Positions 7,542 through 15,831 are shown, numbered from the stretch's first letter. The stretch: 36,364 bases of DNA from Candidatus Pelagibacter communis (GCF_001179925.1 NZ_CVSF01000065.1:1-36364); one strand, 5' to 3'. The notes: generated by a model from the sequence alone, not told the origin. A program made the numbers and translations.

Positions 7542-8228
7542 ATGCGTTGGAATAAGAAATACAATTATCCAAGATCTACTAAATCAATATTTGGAGGTTC
7601 AAGACATTACACAGTCAATCAAGAAAATCTTCCTTCAGTAACAACAATTTTAAAGGCAACTGAATCTGAGGAAAAAAAGGCAAAATTAGAGGAGTGGAAA
7701 AAAAGAGTGGGATATAAACAGGCAGAAGTTATTTCTAGGGAGGCAACTAATAGAGGAAGTTCAATGCATGATTATTTAGAAAAATTTTTATTAGGAAAAT
7801 TAAATTTAGATCTGCTTGGTGATAATTCTCGAGAAAGGATGATGGCTGATCAAATAATCGAAAATGGATTAAGAAATAAATTAAGTGAGATTTGGGGGTG
7901 TGAAGCAACTTTATATTATCCAGGAAAATATGCAGGTGCTGCAGATTGTATTGGTATTTATGAAAATAAAGAGAGCTTAATAGATTTTAAAAATGCAAAC
8001 AAGCCAAAAAAAGATGAGTGGATAGATGACTATTATTTACAATGTGCTGCTTATGCAATGGCACACAACATAGTTTATGGAACAAATATTATACAAGGTG
8101 TAATTCTTTTATGTACTAAAGATAATATTTTTCAAAGATTTATAATTGATGGAGAAAGATTTAAAAATTATCAAAATCAATTTATGCAAAAAGTAGAACA
8201 ATTTTACTCACAAAGGTTAGCAAATTGA
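7542..8228 (+). CDS. PD-(D/E)XK (RecB-type) exonuclease, MGME1-like
   Basis: A 228-residue protein that looks like a RecB-family nuclease close to mitochondrial MGME1 and some phage exonucleases. Visible are LPSVTTILKAT near the N-terminus, RGSSMHDYL (His76), Glu121, GAADCIG (Asp135), the D-x-K motif DFK (Asp148, Lys150) followed by ANKPKKDEW, and YLQCAAYA (Gln167). This matches the motif order H...E...D...(D/E)xK...Q. The frame extends upstream into rmuC to 7473, but ATG 7542 gives the natural N-terminus. Its TGA overlaps the TTG start of the ExoI-like gene. It is expected to degrade or trim DNA ends, probably single strands; no substrate can be read from the sequence. Confidence 0.75.
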   Translation: MRWNKKYNYPRSTKSIFGGSRHYTVNQENLPSVTTILKATESEEKKAKLEEWKKRVGYKQAEVISREATNRGSSMHDYLEKFLLGKLNLDLLGDNSRERMMADQIIENGLRNKLSEIWGCEATLYYPGKYAGAADCIGIYENKESLIDFKNANKPKKDEWIDDYYLQCAAYAMAHNIVYGTNIIQGVILLCTKDNIFQRFIIDGERFKNYQNQFMQKVEQFYSQRLAN

Positions 8229-9673
8229 ATTACGTAGTTTGGGATATTGAAACAGATTCTGCCCAATTAGATTGGGCAACAACTATAGAAGTTGGAGCAA
8301 TACTTTTGGATGAAAACTTTAAAGAAAAAGATAGATTTTCTACTAGATGTAGGATGCCGCAAGACCGTGTTCCATCTGCTACTGCATTATGTATAAATAA
8401 ATCAAATGTAGATTTGATTACTAAGGGCAACTTAAGTCACTATCAAATGATAGGCCAAGTTGAAAAAAAATTTAGAGAATGGTCACCCGCAACATTTATG
8501 GGTTTTTCAAGTATAGGATTCGATGATGAAATTCTTAGGAGGGAGTTTTTCAAATCATTAAGAAAACCTTACCTAATTAACACAGAGGGCAATACAAGAC
8601 ATGATGCTCTTAATATGATCAAAGCTGCGTTTGCTGTTGATGAAAATATTTTAAAAACAGAGTTGAATCCCAAAGGAAATAAATCTATGAAATTAGAGTC
8701 TCTAGCAAGACTAAATGGTTTTGATTCTTCAGGAGCTCATGGAGCCTTATTTGACAGTCAATTAACCGTGAATGTTTTGGGTCTATTAAAGAACAAACAA
8801 CCAGATTTATGGCACGAGTATTTAAAGACTAAAAGTAAAGTCGTCGTTGAAAATTTAATTAAACAAGAAAAAATGTTTACCATTAATGAGAATTTCTTTG
8901 GTAAGAATTATTTATTTTTAGTTGCTCCGCTACATCCAAATTCATGGATGCATCCAGTTTATAAATGGGGACAGGTAGTAAATTTATCTTCAAATATTGA
9001 AGATCTTCAAAAACTTAATTATCAAGATTTAAAAAAGGAAATGAAAAAATCACCTCGTTTTTATAAAACAATAAAATCAAATAAAGCCCCTATAATTTTA
9101 GATAAAAGTTGGGGTTTAAAAGTTGATCCATATAAAAAAATCGGAATTAATTTATTAAATAAAAGAGCAGAATTAATGAAATCTAATGAAAAATTTTCTC
9201 AAGATATATGTAATATTTTAAAAGAGGCGGCAGAGGAAAAAATGGAAACCGCATCCCAAGAGGATTTGGAACCCGAGGAAACAATTTATTCTGGAGGCTT
9301 TGATACATTCAACAAAGATGTTCCATTATTTGAGAAGTTTCACTTTTCTGATTGGAAGGATAGATTAGTTTTATTAGATAAATTTAAAGATGATAGGCTA
9401 GTTGGATTTGGTCACAACTTAATATTTAATGAGGCACCAGAATTTCTACCAAAAGACATTTACAAAAAGATTAAAAGGAGAATTGCTTCTAGAATTTTAA
9501 GTACCAATAAAGAAAAATGGTGGACAGTTTCAGCTTTTTACTCAGAATGCGATGAAATAAGAGAAAACGAAGAAAAAATGTTTGCATTTAAAACAGTTGA
9601 TGAAAAATTAAAATTTTTGGATGGAATCAATGATTATGTTATGAATTTAGAACAAAAATATTCAGACGCATAA
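8225..9673 (+). CDS. sbcB: exodeoxyribonuclease I-like DEDDh 3'-5' exonuclease
   Basis: ExoI degrades single-stranded DNA 3' to 5' in repair and recombination. The 482-residue length matches E. coli ExoI (475). The DEDD exonuclease domain (about 1-185) shows Exo I motif VVWDIETD, Exo II around SSIGFDDEILRREFF, and Exo III AHGALFDSQLTVNVL with the DEDDh His. The rest corresponds to the ExoI C-terminal regions, including the LFEKFHFSDWKDRL and KWWTVSAFYSECDEIRE segments. The start is a TTG at 8225 within a TTGA overlap with the preceding nuclease; CAAAGG sits about 9 bases upstream. Protein starts M-N-Y-V-V-W-D-I-E, which supports this choice. Confidence 0.85.
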   Translation: MNYVVWDIETDSAQLDWATTIEVGAILLDENFKEKDRFSTRCRMPQDRVPSATALCINKSNVDLITKGNLSHYQMIGQVEKKFREWSPATFMGFSSIGFDDEILRREFFKSLRKPYLINTEGNTRHDALNMIKAAFAVDENILKTELNPKGNKSMKLESLARLNGFDSSGAHGALFDSQLTVNVLGLLKNKQPDLWHEYLKTKSKVVVENLIKQEKMFTINENFFGKNYLFLVAPLHPNSWMHPVYKWGQVVNLSSNIEDLQKLNYQDLKKEMKKSPRFYKTIKSNKAPIILDKSWGLKVDPYKKIGINLLNKRAELMKSNEKFSQDICNILKEAAEEKMETASQEDLEPEETIYSGGFDTFNKDVPLFEKFHFSDWKDRLVLLDKFKDDRLVGFGHNLIFNEAPEFLPKDIYKKIKRRIASRILSTNKEKWWTVSAFYSECDEIRENEEKMFAFKTVDEKLKFLDGINDYVMNLEQKYSDA

Positions 9674-9698
9674 TTTAATAAAAAGAAAAAAGTTGTTT

Positions 9699-9728
9699 TT
9701 GACTATTGAAAAATTCATTGAATCTAAT
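9699..9728 (+). promoter_or_regulatory. probable promoter of the thioredoxin gene
   Basis: TTGACT (9699-9704), an 18-base spacer and TCTAAT (9723-9728) form a good sigma-70-type promoter. The predicted transcript start is about 8 bases before the thioredoxin ATG at 9743, giving a very short leader. Confidence 0.55.
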
Positions 9729-9742
9729 ATATCAAATTGATT

Positions 9743-10060
9743 ATGATGAATGATTTTAAAGATGAAGATTTTGAAAATAAAATTAAAAACGAAGATGTTT
9801 CAGTAATCCAATTTAGTGCCAGCTGGTGCATGCCTTGTAAGAATTTAATTCCTATTATGAATAAGTTTTCAGATGAGTACAAAGATAAAGCAGGATTTTA
9901 TTATGCAGATATAGAAGATGGTGGAATTAATACCGGAAGTGCTGCAGGGATAAGAGGTGTACCAACTGTCATAATTTATAAAAAAGGTGTTGAGGTAGAT
10001 AGAAAAGTTGGAGGTGCTCCCGAGAGCCACATGAAAGAGTTTTTAGATAAAAATATTTAA
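9743..10060 (+). CDS. thioredoxin-like protein
   Basis: A 105-residue thioredoxin fold, a dithiol-disulfide oxidoreductase of the cytoplasm (no signal peptide). The active site is SASWCMPCKN (Cys29 and Cys32), so the usual CGPC is CMPC, which would shift redox potential or partners. The conserved cis-proline is in GIRGVPTVIIY. The start could be TTG 9737, ATG 9743 or ATG 9746; ATG 9743 is chosen. In alphaproteobacteria a thioredoxin gene often sits beside folC. Here it converges on folC with a 4-base overlap of 3' ends and has its own promoter. Confidence 0.9.
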   Translation: MMNDFKDEDFENKIKNEDVSVIQFSASWCMPCKNLIPIMNKFSDEYKDKAGFYYADIEDGGINTGSAAGIRGVPTVIIYKKGVEVDRKVGGAPESHMKEFLDKNI

Positions 10061-11325
10061 TTCAAATTTAAAACTTCACCAGCCAGATACAAAGATCCAG
10101 TTATTAAAATTAAATCGTTTTCTTTAAGAGATATTGATTGAATTGCTTCTTTTATACTCTTTTTATATTGAACATTAGGGATATTTTTAAATTTATCTTT
10201 TAAATCTTTTCCACTAATTGCATTGGGTTGATTGGGTATATCAATCGTAGTTAATGAGGCAATATTTTTGAAATACGAAATATATTTTTCATGATCTTTA
10301 TTAGCCATCATTCCTATTATGACATGTTTGTTAGAATTTAAAGATTCAAGATATTCATTTAACACTTTTGATCCTCCGGGGTTATGTGATGAGTCTAGAA
10401 TAAGCTTATTGTGTTTAATCAAATCTTTTAATTTACCAGATTTAATTTCCTCCAATCTAGCGATGTTAGCCGCTTTTTGAACACCATTTATTATGTGTTG
10501 ATCTTTAATCTTAATATTTTCTAAAATTCTTAATGTTGCAATAGCTGTGGATGCATTTTCAAGTTGAAAATGACCATTTAAATTTGGCTTTGGAATTTTT
10601 AAACCACCAAATTTGTCCTCATAGTAAAAGAAATTATTTTCTTTTAAAACAAAACTATAATCTTCATTAAAGAAATATTTATTAGCTCTATTATCATAAA
10701 TATTTTTTTTTATACATTTAATAATTTCATTAGAATTTTGTTTTGCAACAACTATATTGTTTTCAAGTAAAGATGAAGTTTTTTCAAAAATAATTCTCTC
10801 AATAGTCCTATCGTTTTTTGGGAGCCAATCTAAATGGTCTTCACTACAAGAAGTTACTATATTACAAAGATTTTTTTTTAAAATATTTACAGCATCTCCT
10901 CTTCCAAATAGACCAAATTCAGCAATTACAAGATTTTTTTTATATTTTCTACATCCATAAAAGAATGCAGCAGTGAGAGCTTCAAAATATGTTAAAGGCT
11001 GACCATTGTTGATCTCTTCAATTTCATTTAATAAATCTGAGAGATCATCATCACTTATCATCTCATCATTATAGATAAATCTTTCATTTAAATGTTTGAC
11101 GTGAGGTGAGGTATATATATTACATTTAATATTTGCCTCTTTAAGTATTGATCTTAAAAAAGAAATTGTACTTCCTTTTCCGTTTGTTCCACATACTTGG
11201 ATACAATTTATTTCATCTTGAGGATTTCCTAATTTTGCACAAAGGGTTTTAATACGATTTAAACTAAGATCAATTTCTTTAGGATGCAGCTTTTGTAAGC
11301 GATTGACTATTTTCTGAAGTTTCAT
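10057..11325 (-). CDS. folC: dihydrofolate synthase / folylpolyglutamate synthase
   Basis: FolC adds glutamate to dihydropteroate and to folates, using ATP. The 422-residue protein shows HPKEIDLSLNRIKTL, the ATP-binding loop VCGTNGKGSTISFLRS, TSPHVKHLNERF (folate and Mur-ligase-like motif), AEFGLFGRGDAVN, TSCSEDHLDWL, and the C-terminal DSSHNPGGSKVL. The ATG at 11325 lies inside accD, giving a 47-base overlap. A later start is unlikely because the conserved HPKEIDLSL would be lost. It is last in the rpsA...accD-folC operon. Confidence 0.95.
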   Translation of the reverse strand: MKLQKIVNRLQKLHPKEIDLSLNRIKTLCAKLGNPQDEINCIQVCGTNGKGSTISFLRSILKEANIKCNIYTSPHVKHLNERFIYNDEMISDDDLSDLLNEIEEINNGQPLTYFEALTAAFFYGCRKYKKNLVIAEFGLFGRGDAVNILKKNLCNIVTSCSEDHLDWLPKNDRTIERIIFEKTSSLLENNIVVAKQNSNEIIKCIKKNIYDNRANKYFFNEDYSFVLKENNFFYYEDKFGGLKIPKPNLNGHFQLENASTAIATLRILENIKIKDQHIINGVQKAANIARLEEIKSGKLKDLIKHNKLILDSSHNPGGSKVLNEYLESLNSNKHVIIGMMANKDHEKYISYFKNIASLTTIDIPNQPNAISGKDLKDKFKNIPNVQYKKSIKEAIQSISLKENDLILITGSLYLAGEVLNLN

Positions 11326-12214
11326 TTTCTTCAGAATTTATAACAGAATTTTTCTTTAACAATATTGATAATAAAGTTCCAATTATTTTTGATAAATCTT
11401 TTCTTTCAACAATTAAGTCTACAAAACCTGTTTTTTCTACATATTCACTTTTTTGAAAACCTTCAGGAAGCTCCTCTTTAACTGTGCCTTGGATCACACG
11501 GGCACCTGCAAAAGCAATCAGTGCGCCCGGTTCAGCAATATGAATATCTCCTAACATTGCATATGAAGCTGTAATTCCACCGGCGGTGGGGTCTGTAATA
11601 CAAACTAAATATGGAAGATTGTTTTTCTTTAATTCATTAATTGCTAAAGTTGATCTGGTCATTTGAGATAATGAAATTAAACTTTCCATCATTCTCATTC
11701 CTCCTCCGGCGCTAATACATAAAAAAGGCGTTTGGTTTTCGATTGCATGTTGAATTCCATATAAAAAAGCCTCACCCTCAGCTGCAGCCATCGATGCACC
11801 TAAAAAGTCAAAATCTGATGCAACTGCTGTAATTTTGATATTGTTAATAGATCCACTTACAACCATCATTCCGCACTCTAGACCTGTCTTTTTTCTAGCA
11901 TTTTTTAATCTGTCTTTATAAGATTTTGAGTCAGTCCAATTTAAAGGATCATCTTTTGGAATTGGTGTTTTAAATATCTCATAGTTATTTTTTCCAAATA
12001 AAATATCAAATCTTTGTTTTGGATTTATTCTATGATGTTTATTACATTCAGGTTCAGGGCATACCCATAAGTTATCCTCTAAATCTTTTTTTAAAATTGG
12101 TCCCTTACAACAAGATGTCCAATCACTGTTAGCTATATCCTCTTTAGTTGCCCTTTTGTGAATAGCAGATTTAATTTTTTCACCTGCTTTTATTATTTTT
12201 GTTATCCAATTCAT
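11279..12214 (-). CDS. accD: acetyl-CoA carboxylase carboxyltransferase subunit beta
   Basis: AccD with AccA transfers CO2 from carboxybiotin to acetyl-CoA, the first step of fatty-acid synthesis. The 311-residue protein has the crotonase-like core with AVASDFDFLGASMAAAEGE, ISAGGGMRMMESLISL, DPTAGGITASYAMLGDIHIAEP and FAGARVIQGT. The N-terminal zinc ribbon is altered: instead of CxxC...CxxC there is an adjacent pair Cys35-Cys36 and Cys52-x4-Cys57. Many alphaproteobacterial AccD proteins have lost these ligands. ATGA overlap with trpA upstream and a 47-base overlap with folC downstream indicate tight coupling. Its partner accA is unlinked, at 32932. Confidence 0.95.
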   Translation of the reverse strand: MNWITKIIKAGEKIKSAIHKRATKEDIANSDWTSCCKGPILKKDLEDNLWVCPEPECNKHHRINPKQRFDILFGKNNYEIFKTPIPKDDPLNWTDSKSYKDRLKNARKKTGLECGMMVVSGSINNIKITAVASDFDFLGASMAAAEGEAFLYGIQHAIENQTPFLCISAGGGMRMMESLISLSQMTRSTLAINELKKNNLPYLVCITDPTAGGITASYAMLGDIHIAEPGALIAFAGARVIQGTVKEELPEGFQKSEYVEKTGFVDLIVERKDLSKIIGTLLSILLKKNSVINSEENETSENSQSLTKAAS

Positions 12215-13014
12215 TTAATTTTATTTTTCAATCTTTTCACTACATTAGTAACATTTGTGACAGTATTTTGTCTTTTTTTTATTGAGTTAGTTATTTCTTT
12301 ACAAATTGCACTTCCGACAACCAATCCATCGGCTTTTTTGAGAGATTTTATAGTTTTTTCAGTAATTCCAAATCCTATTACTACGTTTTTAGATAAATTT
12401 TGTTTTTTTATTTTTGAATATTCCTCTAATATTTTTTTAGGGGAAACTTTTAATTTCCCTCCAGTCGTAGACAACATACTTATATAATAAATCATATCAT
12501 GAGAATTTTTGATAATTTGTTTTAAACGAGTTTTTGATGTAGTAGGTGAAATAAGTTGAATAAAATTAATGTTTTTTTTTTTACATTTTTTAGCAAAAGT
12601 CTTATTTTCAGGAAACGGTAAGTCAACAACAATTAGACCATCCACTTTAGACTTTTGACATTTTTTAATGAATTTATTTTCGTTATATTGATAAATCATA
12701 TTATAATAACCCATCAAAATAATTGGCTTGTCTTTTTTAAGTTTTTTAAATTTAGCTGCAATTAAAAAAACGTCGTTTATTTTAATTCCATTTTTTATAG
12801 CTCTATAAGCGCTAGTTTGGATTTGACCGCCATCAGCGATTGGTGTGTTATGAGGAAAGCCTAATTCACAAATATCAGCATATTTAGAAATTGATTTTAG
12901 AATTTCTAATGATTTTTTTTTTGTGTTATCTCCAGCAACTGTATATGTGAGTAAAGCTGGTCTATTTTCACTCTTTGTAATTTTAAATGTTTGATGAATT
13001 AAAGAATTATTCAT
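12211..13014 (-). CDS. trpA: tryptophan synthase alpha subunit (divergent)
   Basis: TrpA cleaves indole-3-glycerol phosphate to indole and glyceraldehyde 3-phosphate. The 267-residue TIM barrel keeps both catalytic residues: Glu50 (equivalent to Salmonella E49) in CELGFP and Asp61 (D60) in PIADGGQIQ. The segment between them is HNTP rather than the usual FSDP, so Salmonella alpha-Asp56, which forms a salt bridge to beta-Lys167, is Thr57. Loop 6 reads STTGG where most have GVTGA. The C-terminus is Asn/Lys/Thr-rich. Overlaps are one base with trpB and ATGA with accD. The function in Trp synthesis is well supported by the trpF-trpB-trpA order. Confidence 0.93.
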   Translation of the reverse strand: MNNSLIHQTFKITKSENRPALLTYTVAGDNTKKKSLEILKSISKYADICELGFPHNTPIADGGQIQTSAYRAIKNGIKINDVFLIAAKFKKLKKDKPIILMGYYNMIYQYNENKFIKKCQKSKVDGLIVVDLPFPENKTFAKKCKKKNINFIQLISPTTSKTRLKQIIKNSHDMIYYISMLSTTGGKLKVSPKKILEEYSKIKKQNLSKNVVIGFGITEKTIKSLKKADGLVVGSAICKEITNSIKKRQNTVTNVTNVVKRLKNKIK

Positions 13015-14243
13015 TAATATTTTCCCAACCGCGCTTTCAGTATATCTCTATCTTTTTTTGCATCCCCACAAGAATTTACAATACAAATTGTCTCTTTGCT
13101 TAATTTGGGAGCAATTTTAATCGCCTCTGCAAAAGCGTGACTAGGTTCTAAACTAGGATTTAATTTTTCGAATTTAGTCACTAATTTATATGCATTTAAT
13201 GCTTCTTCATCAGTTGCAAAAGTATATCTTGCTCTTTTTGTATCTTTTAAAAAACAATGAATTGGACTTACTCCAGGATAGTCTAAACCAGCACTAATTG
13301 ACTCTGTTTCGTGAATTTGACCTTCATTATTTTGACAAACATAAGATGCTGCACCGTGTAGGATCCCAATTTTAGCATTTCTACTTAGAGGCGCAGCATG
13401 TAATTTTGAATTTTTTGGACCACCTGCCTCAACACCAATTAATTCAATCTGTTTTTTATTATAATCAATAAATTCACTCCAAAAACCATAAGCAGAACTA
13501 CCACCCCCTACACAATTGATAAGCTTAATTATTTTTGGCATTTTTTTAAATTCTTCAATTAATTGAGATTTTAATTCTCTAGAAATTTGAGCAGTGCTCC
13601 ATCCACAAATTTTTACAAAAATATTTGGTCCAACTGTGGAGCCCACACACATATGAGTATTATCACAGTTAGATACCCAATATCTCATACATTCACTTAC
13701 AGCATCAACTAGTGTTTGACTTCCAGAATAAACAGGCACAATTACCGCACCATTTTTTCTCATTGCATCACAATTAGGTTTTTGTCTTTGTATATCTTTT
13801 GCACCCATAAAAATTTTACATTTAAGGCCAAATTTTTTAGCAGCCATACTTAACATTTTACCTGCATATCCTGCCCCAGTATCCCCTACAATATATTTTT
13901 TACCCATGGCTTTACATATCAAGGCATGGACAGTAGCGTTATATATTTTATGAGCTCCACCATTAGCTTCTGAAACTACTTTTGCCCAAATTTGTGCCCC
14001 TCCTAAGTGGCTCGATAAATTTTCTAATTTTACAAATGAAGTGGGAGAACCGACATAATTTTGAAAGTAAAAATCCCTTTTCTTTATGAATTTTTTATTT
14101 TTTCTAAGTTTTTCAAATTTTATTGTTAGGTCCTCAATTGGTTTTTTGAGAGTTTCAGGAATGAAACTACCACCAAATTTTCCACCCCAAAATCCATATT
14201 TGTCATGTTGATCAATTAAGGGAACGTTTTTTTTAAGTTTCAT
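13014..14243 (-). CDS. trpB: tryptophan synthase beta subunit (strongly divergent)
   Basis: TrpB is the PLP enzyme joining indole and serine. The 409-residue protein has the fold markers: FGGSFIPETL, NGGAHKIYNA with PLP Lys99 (Salmonella K87), the phosphate loop VGGGSSAYG, SISAGLDYPGVSP (D305) and SLEPSHA (E350). But the catalytic loop ETGAGQHG is DTGAGYAG: Glu109 becomes Asp121, Gln114 Tyr126 and His115 Ala127. The usual KRED before the Lys loop is KVVSE, and beta-Lys167 is Val179. It is far from ordinary TrpB1, and from TrpB2, whose Lys loop is TGSHK. It sits between trpF and trpA, one base from each, so it is expected to work with this TrpA. Confidence 0.9.
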   Translation of the reverse strand: MKLKKNVPLIDQHDKYGFWGGKFGGSFIPETLKKPIEDLTIKFEKLRKNKKFIKKRDFYFQNYVGSPTSFVKLENLSSHLGGAQIWAKVVSEANGGAHKIYNATVHALICKAMGKKYIVGDTGAGYAGKMLSMAAKKFGLKCKIFMGAKDIQRQKPNCDAMRKNGAVIVPVYSGSQTLVDAVSECMRYWVSNCDNTHMCVGSTVGPNIFVKICGWSTAQISRELKSQLIEEFKKMPKIIKLINCVGGGSSAYGFWSEFIDYNKKQIELIGVEAGGPKNSKLHAAPLSRNAKIGILHGAASYVCQNNEGQIHETESISAGLDYPGVSPIHCFLKDTKRARYTFATDEEALNAYKLVTKFEKLNPSLEPSHAFAEAIKIAPKLSKETICIVNSCGDAKKDRDILKARLGKY

Positions 14244-14244
14244 A

Positions 14245-14862
14245 TTATAAATTTTTCATTTTATTTAAAAAAATTTCTATTTTAGAAATATCTTTTAATC
14301 CATCAGTTTCTAACCCACCAGATATATCAACAATATGTGCTATTTTTTTTAGATTTTCAAGATTATCATCAATTTGAACATTGCCAGCAATCATAACTTC
14401 TTTATTTAGATTCAATTTTTCTATAAGTGCGTGATCAAATGACATACTATTTTCATATCCCTTACTATCAAATAAATAGATGTCTGTTGTATCAATAAAT
14501 TTTTTATATTCATTTACATCTTCAATATCATTTACAGTTATTGCAGTAATAATTTTTTTTTTATATTTTTCTTTTATTGATTTTATTTTACTAGGTTCAC
14601 AATTATAAAGTTGATAATAATCAAATGGTAGCTCTTTAATCTCCTCTAGAATATCTTGATTAGGATTTACGAGGACTGCAACATAAAAGGAATTTTTTTT
14701 TTCAACTTTCAAAAGATCTTTTAATTTTTTGATATCAACATATCTTTTTGATTTTGGATAATTAACTATAAAGCCTACAAACTGTGGTGGGTAGTTATGA
14801 TTTACTATAAAATTTAATACCTTAGTGTCTGAAACACCACAAATTTTTGATTTTAGGATCAT
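14245..14862 (-). CDS. trpF: phosphoribosylanthranilate isomerase
   Basis: TrpF performs the Amadori rearrangement of phosphoribosylanthranilate in tryptophan synthesis. The 205-residue TIM barrel keeps the catalytic Cys in KICGV (residue 8) and the Asp in YLFDSKGYE. The substrate phosphate region IAGNVQIDDNLENL and VDISGGLETDGLKDISKI corresponds to the usual LAGGL and VDVSSGVE...KD. The sequence is fairly divergent (QLYNC where most have QLHG). It overlaps pyrF by ATGA and is one base from trpB. pyrF before trpF in the ihfB-trpB interval is a known alphaproteobacterial arrangement. Confidence 0.93.
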   Translation of the reverse strand: MILKSKICGVSDTKVLNFIVNHNYPPQFVGFIVNYPKSKRYVDIKKLKDLLKVEKKNSFYVAVLVNPNQDILEEIKELPFDYYQLYNCEPSKIKSIKEKYKKKIITAITVNDIEDVNEYKKFIDTTDIYLFDSKGYENSMSFDHALIEKLNLNKEVMIAGNVQIDDNLENLKKIAHIVDISGGLETDGLKDISKIEIFLNKMKNL

Positions 14863-15533
14863 TGACTTAAATGATCAATTAATGTTTGCATGTTTTTTCT
14901 TATATTGCCCTTAGTGATGGGCCTTCCTATTACAAGCCAATCACTTCCATTTTTATAAGCTTGTTGAGGGGTTAAAGTTCTAATTTGATCATTTGTTTTT
15001 GAATTAAATCTTATTCCAGGTGTAATTATTTCTTTTTTGAAAACTTTTTTTACTATTTTTACTTCTTGAGCGCTACATACAATAGCATCTAATTTTGCTT
15101 TACTTGCCAATCTAGCTTGATCAAGAACTACTTTCTTAATATCTTTATTAAATCCTATTTCTCTTAAAGCTTGATTATCTAATGATGTTAAAATTGTTAC
15201 ACCTACTAATTTAGTTTTTCCAGCAATTTTCTTTGCAGCTTTAATCGCCTTTAATCCTGAACTAATATGAATCGTTAAATAGTTTACTTTTAAATCTTTA
15301 ATTGCTCTAATTGTTGAAATACAGGTATTAGGAATATCGTGAATTTTAAGATCAGCAAAAACAATCTTATTTTTTAATTTAGATATAAAATTTCGTCCAT
15401 TTTTGGAGTTCAAAAATTCCAATCCAAATTTGTAACCAACTTTAATTTTAGAATTTTGTGTTTTACTGATTATTTTTTTTACTTTAGAAATGTTATTACT
15501 GTCGCAAGCTACAAATATTTTATTCTTCTTCAT
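14859..15533 (-). CDS. pyrF: orotidine 5'-phosphate decarboxylase
   Basis: PyrF makes UMP from OMP, the last step of de novo pyrimidine synthesis. The 224-residue protein shows the catalytic DLKIHDIPNT (Asp-Lys...Asp), an N-terminal VACDSNN (usual LALD), TILTSLDNQALREIGF, ITPGIR and the phosphate-binding WLVIGRPITKG. Its start overlaps the end of ihfB by 14 bases and its stop overlaps trpF (ATGA). It lies between a DNA-architecture gene and trp genes through conserved operon order rather than pathway logic. Confidence 0.96.
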   Translation of the reverse strand: MKKNKIFVACDSNNISKVKKIISKTQNSKIKVGYKFGLEFLNSKNGRNFISKLKNKIVFADLKIHDIPNTCISTIRAIKDLKVNYLTIHISSGLKAIKAAKKIAGKTKLVGVTILTSLDNQALREIGFNKDIKKVVLDQARLASKAKLDAIVCSAQEVKIVKKVFKKEIITPGIRFNSKTNDQIRTLTPQQAYKNGSDWLVIGRPITKGNIRKNMQTLIDHLSQ

Positions 15534-15813
15534 TATTTATTTTTTTAAACAAGTCTTTTGACATTTTGAAGTGAATTGTTTTCTTTTCTGGTGTATGGAC
15601 TTTTTCACCAGTTTTAGGGTTTCTTGAAATTCTAGCTTTTTGTTTATTTGTTGAAAAAACACCAAAACCGCGTAGTTCTACTCTTTCACCACGTCTTAAA
15701 GTTTTTTTAATTTCTTTTAATATAATATTCGTAAATTTTTCTAAATCTTTTTTTAAAAAATTTGGATAATTTTGTGAAATTTGTTTAAGAAGCTTTGATT
15801 TTACAATAGCCAA
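15520..15813 (-). CDS. ihfB: integration host factor beta subunit / HU-family protein
   Basis: A 97-residue DNA-bending protein of the HU/IHF family. It shows VELRGFGVFSTNKQ and the DNA-intercalating arm ARISRNPKTGEKVHTPEKKTI, followed by HFKMSKDL. Position directly after rpsA is the conserved place of ihfB in proteobacteria, which supports IHF-beta over HU. The start is a TTG at 15813 (protein M-A-I-V-K-S-K), preceded by AAGAGAAG; no in-frame ATG lies upstream. The acidic C-terminus NNEEE overlaps the pyrF start. Confidence 0.9.
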   Translation of the reverse strand: MAIVKSKLLKQISQNYPNFLKKDLEKFTNIILKEIKKTLRRGERVELRGFGVFSTNKQKARISRNPKTGEKVHTPEKKTIHFKMSKDLFKKINNEEE

Positions 15814-15831
15814 ATTTATCTTCTCTTATAA

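Noticed and set aside
12158-12487. Plus-strand open frame of 109 codons across trpA/accD
   Set aside because: It overlaps two well-identified genes on the other strand; the Phe/Leu-rich sequence is the reverse of Lys/Asn-rich coding.
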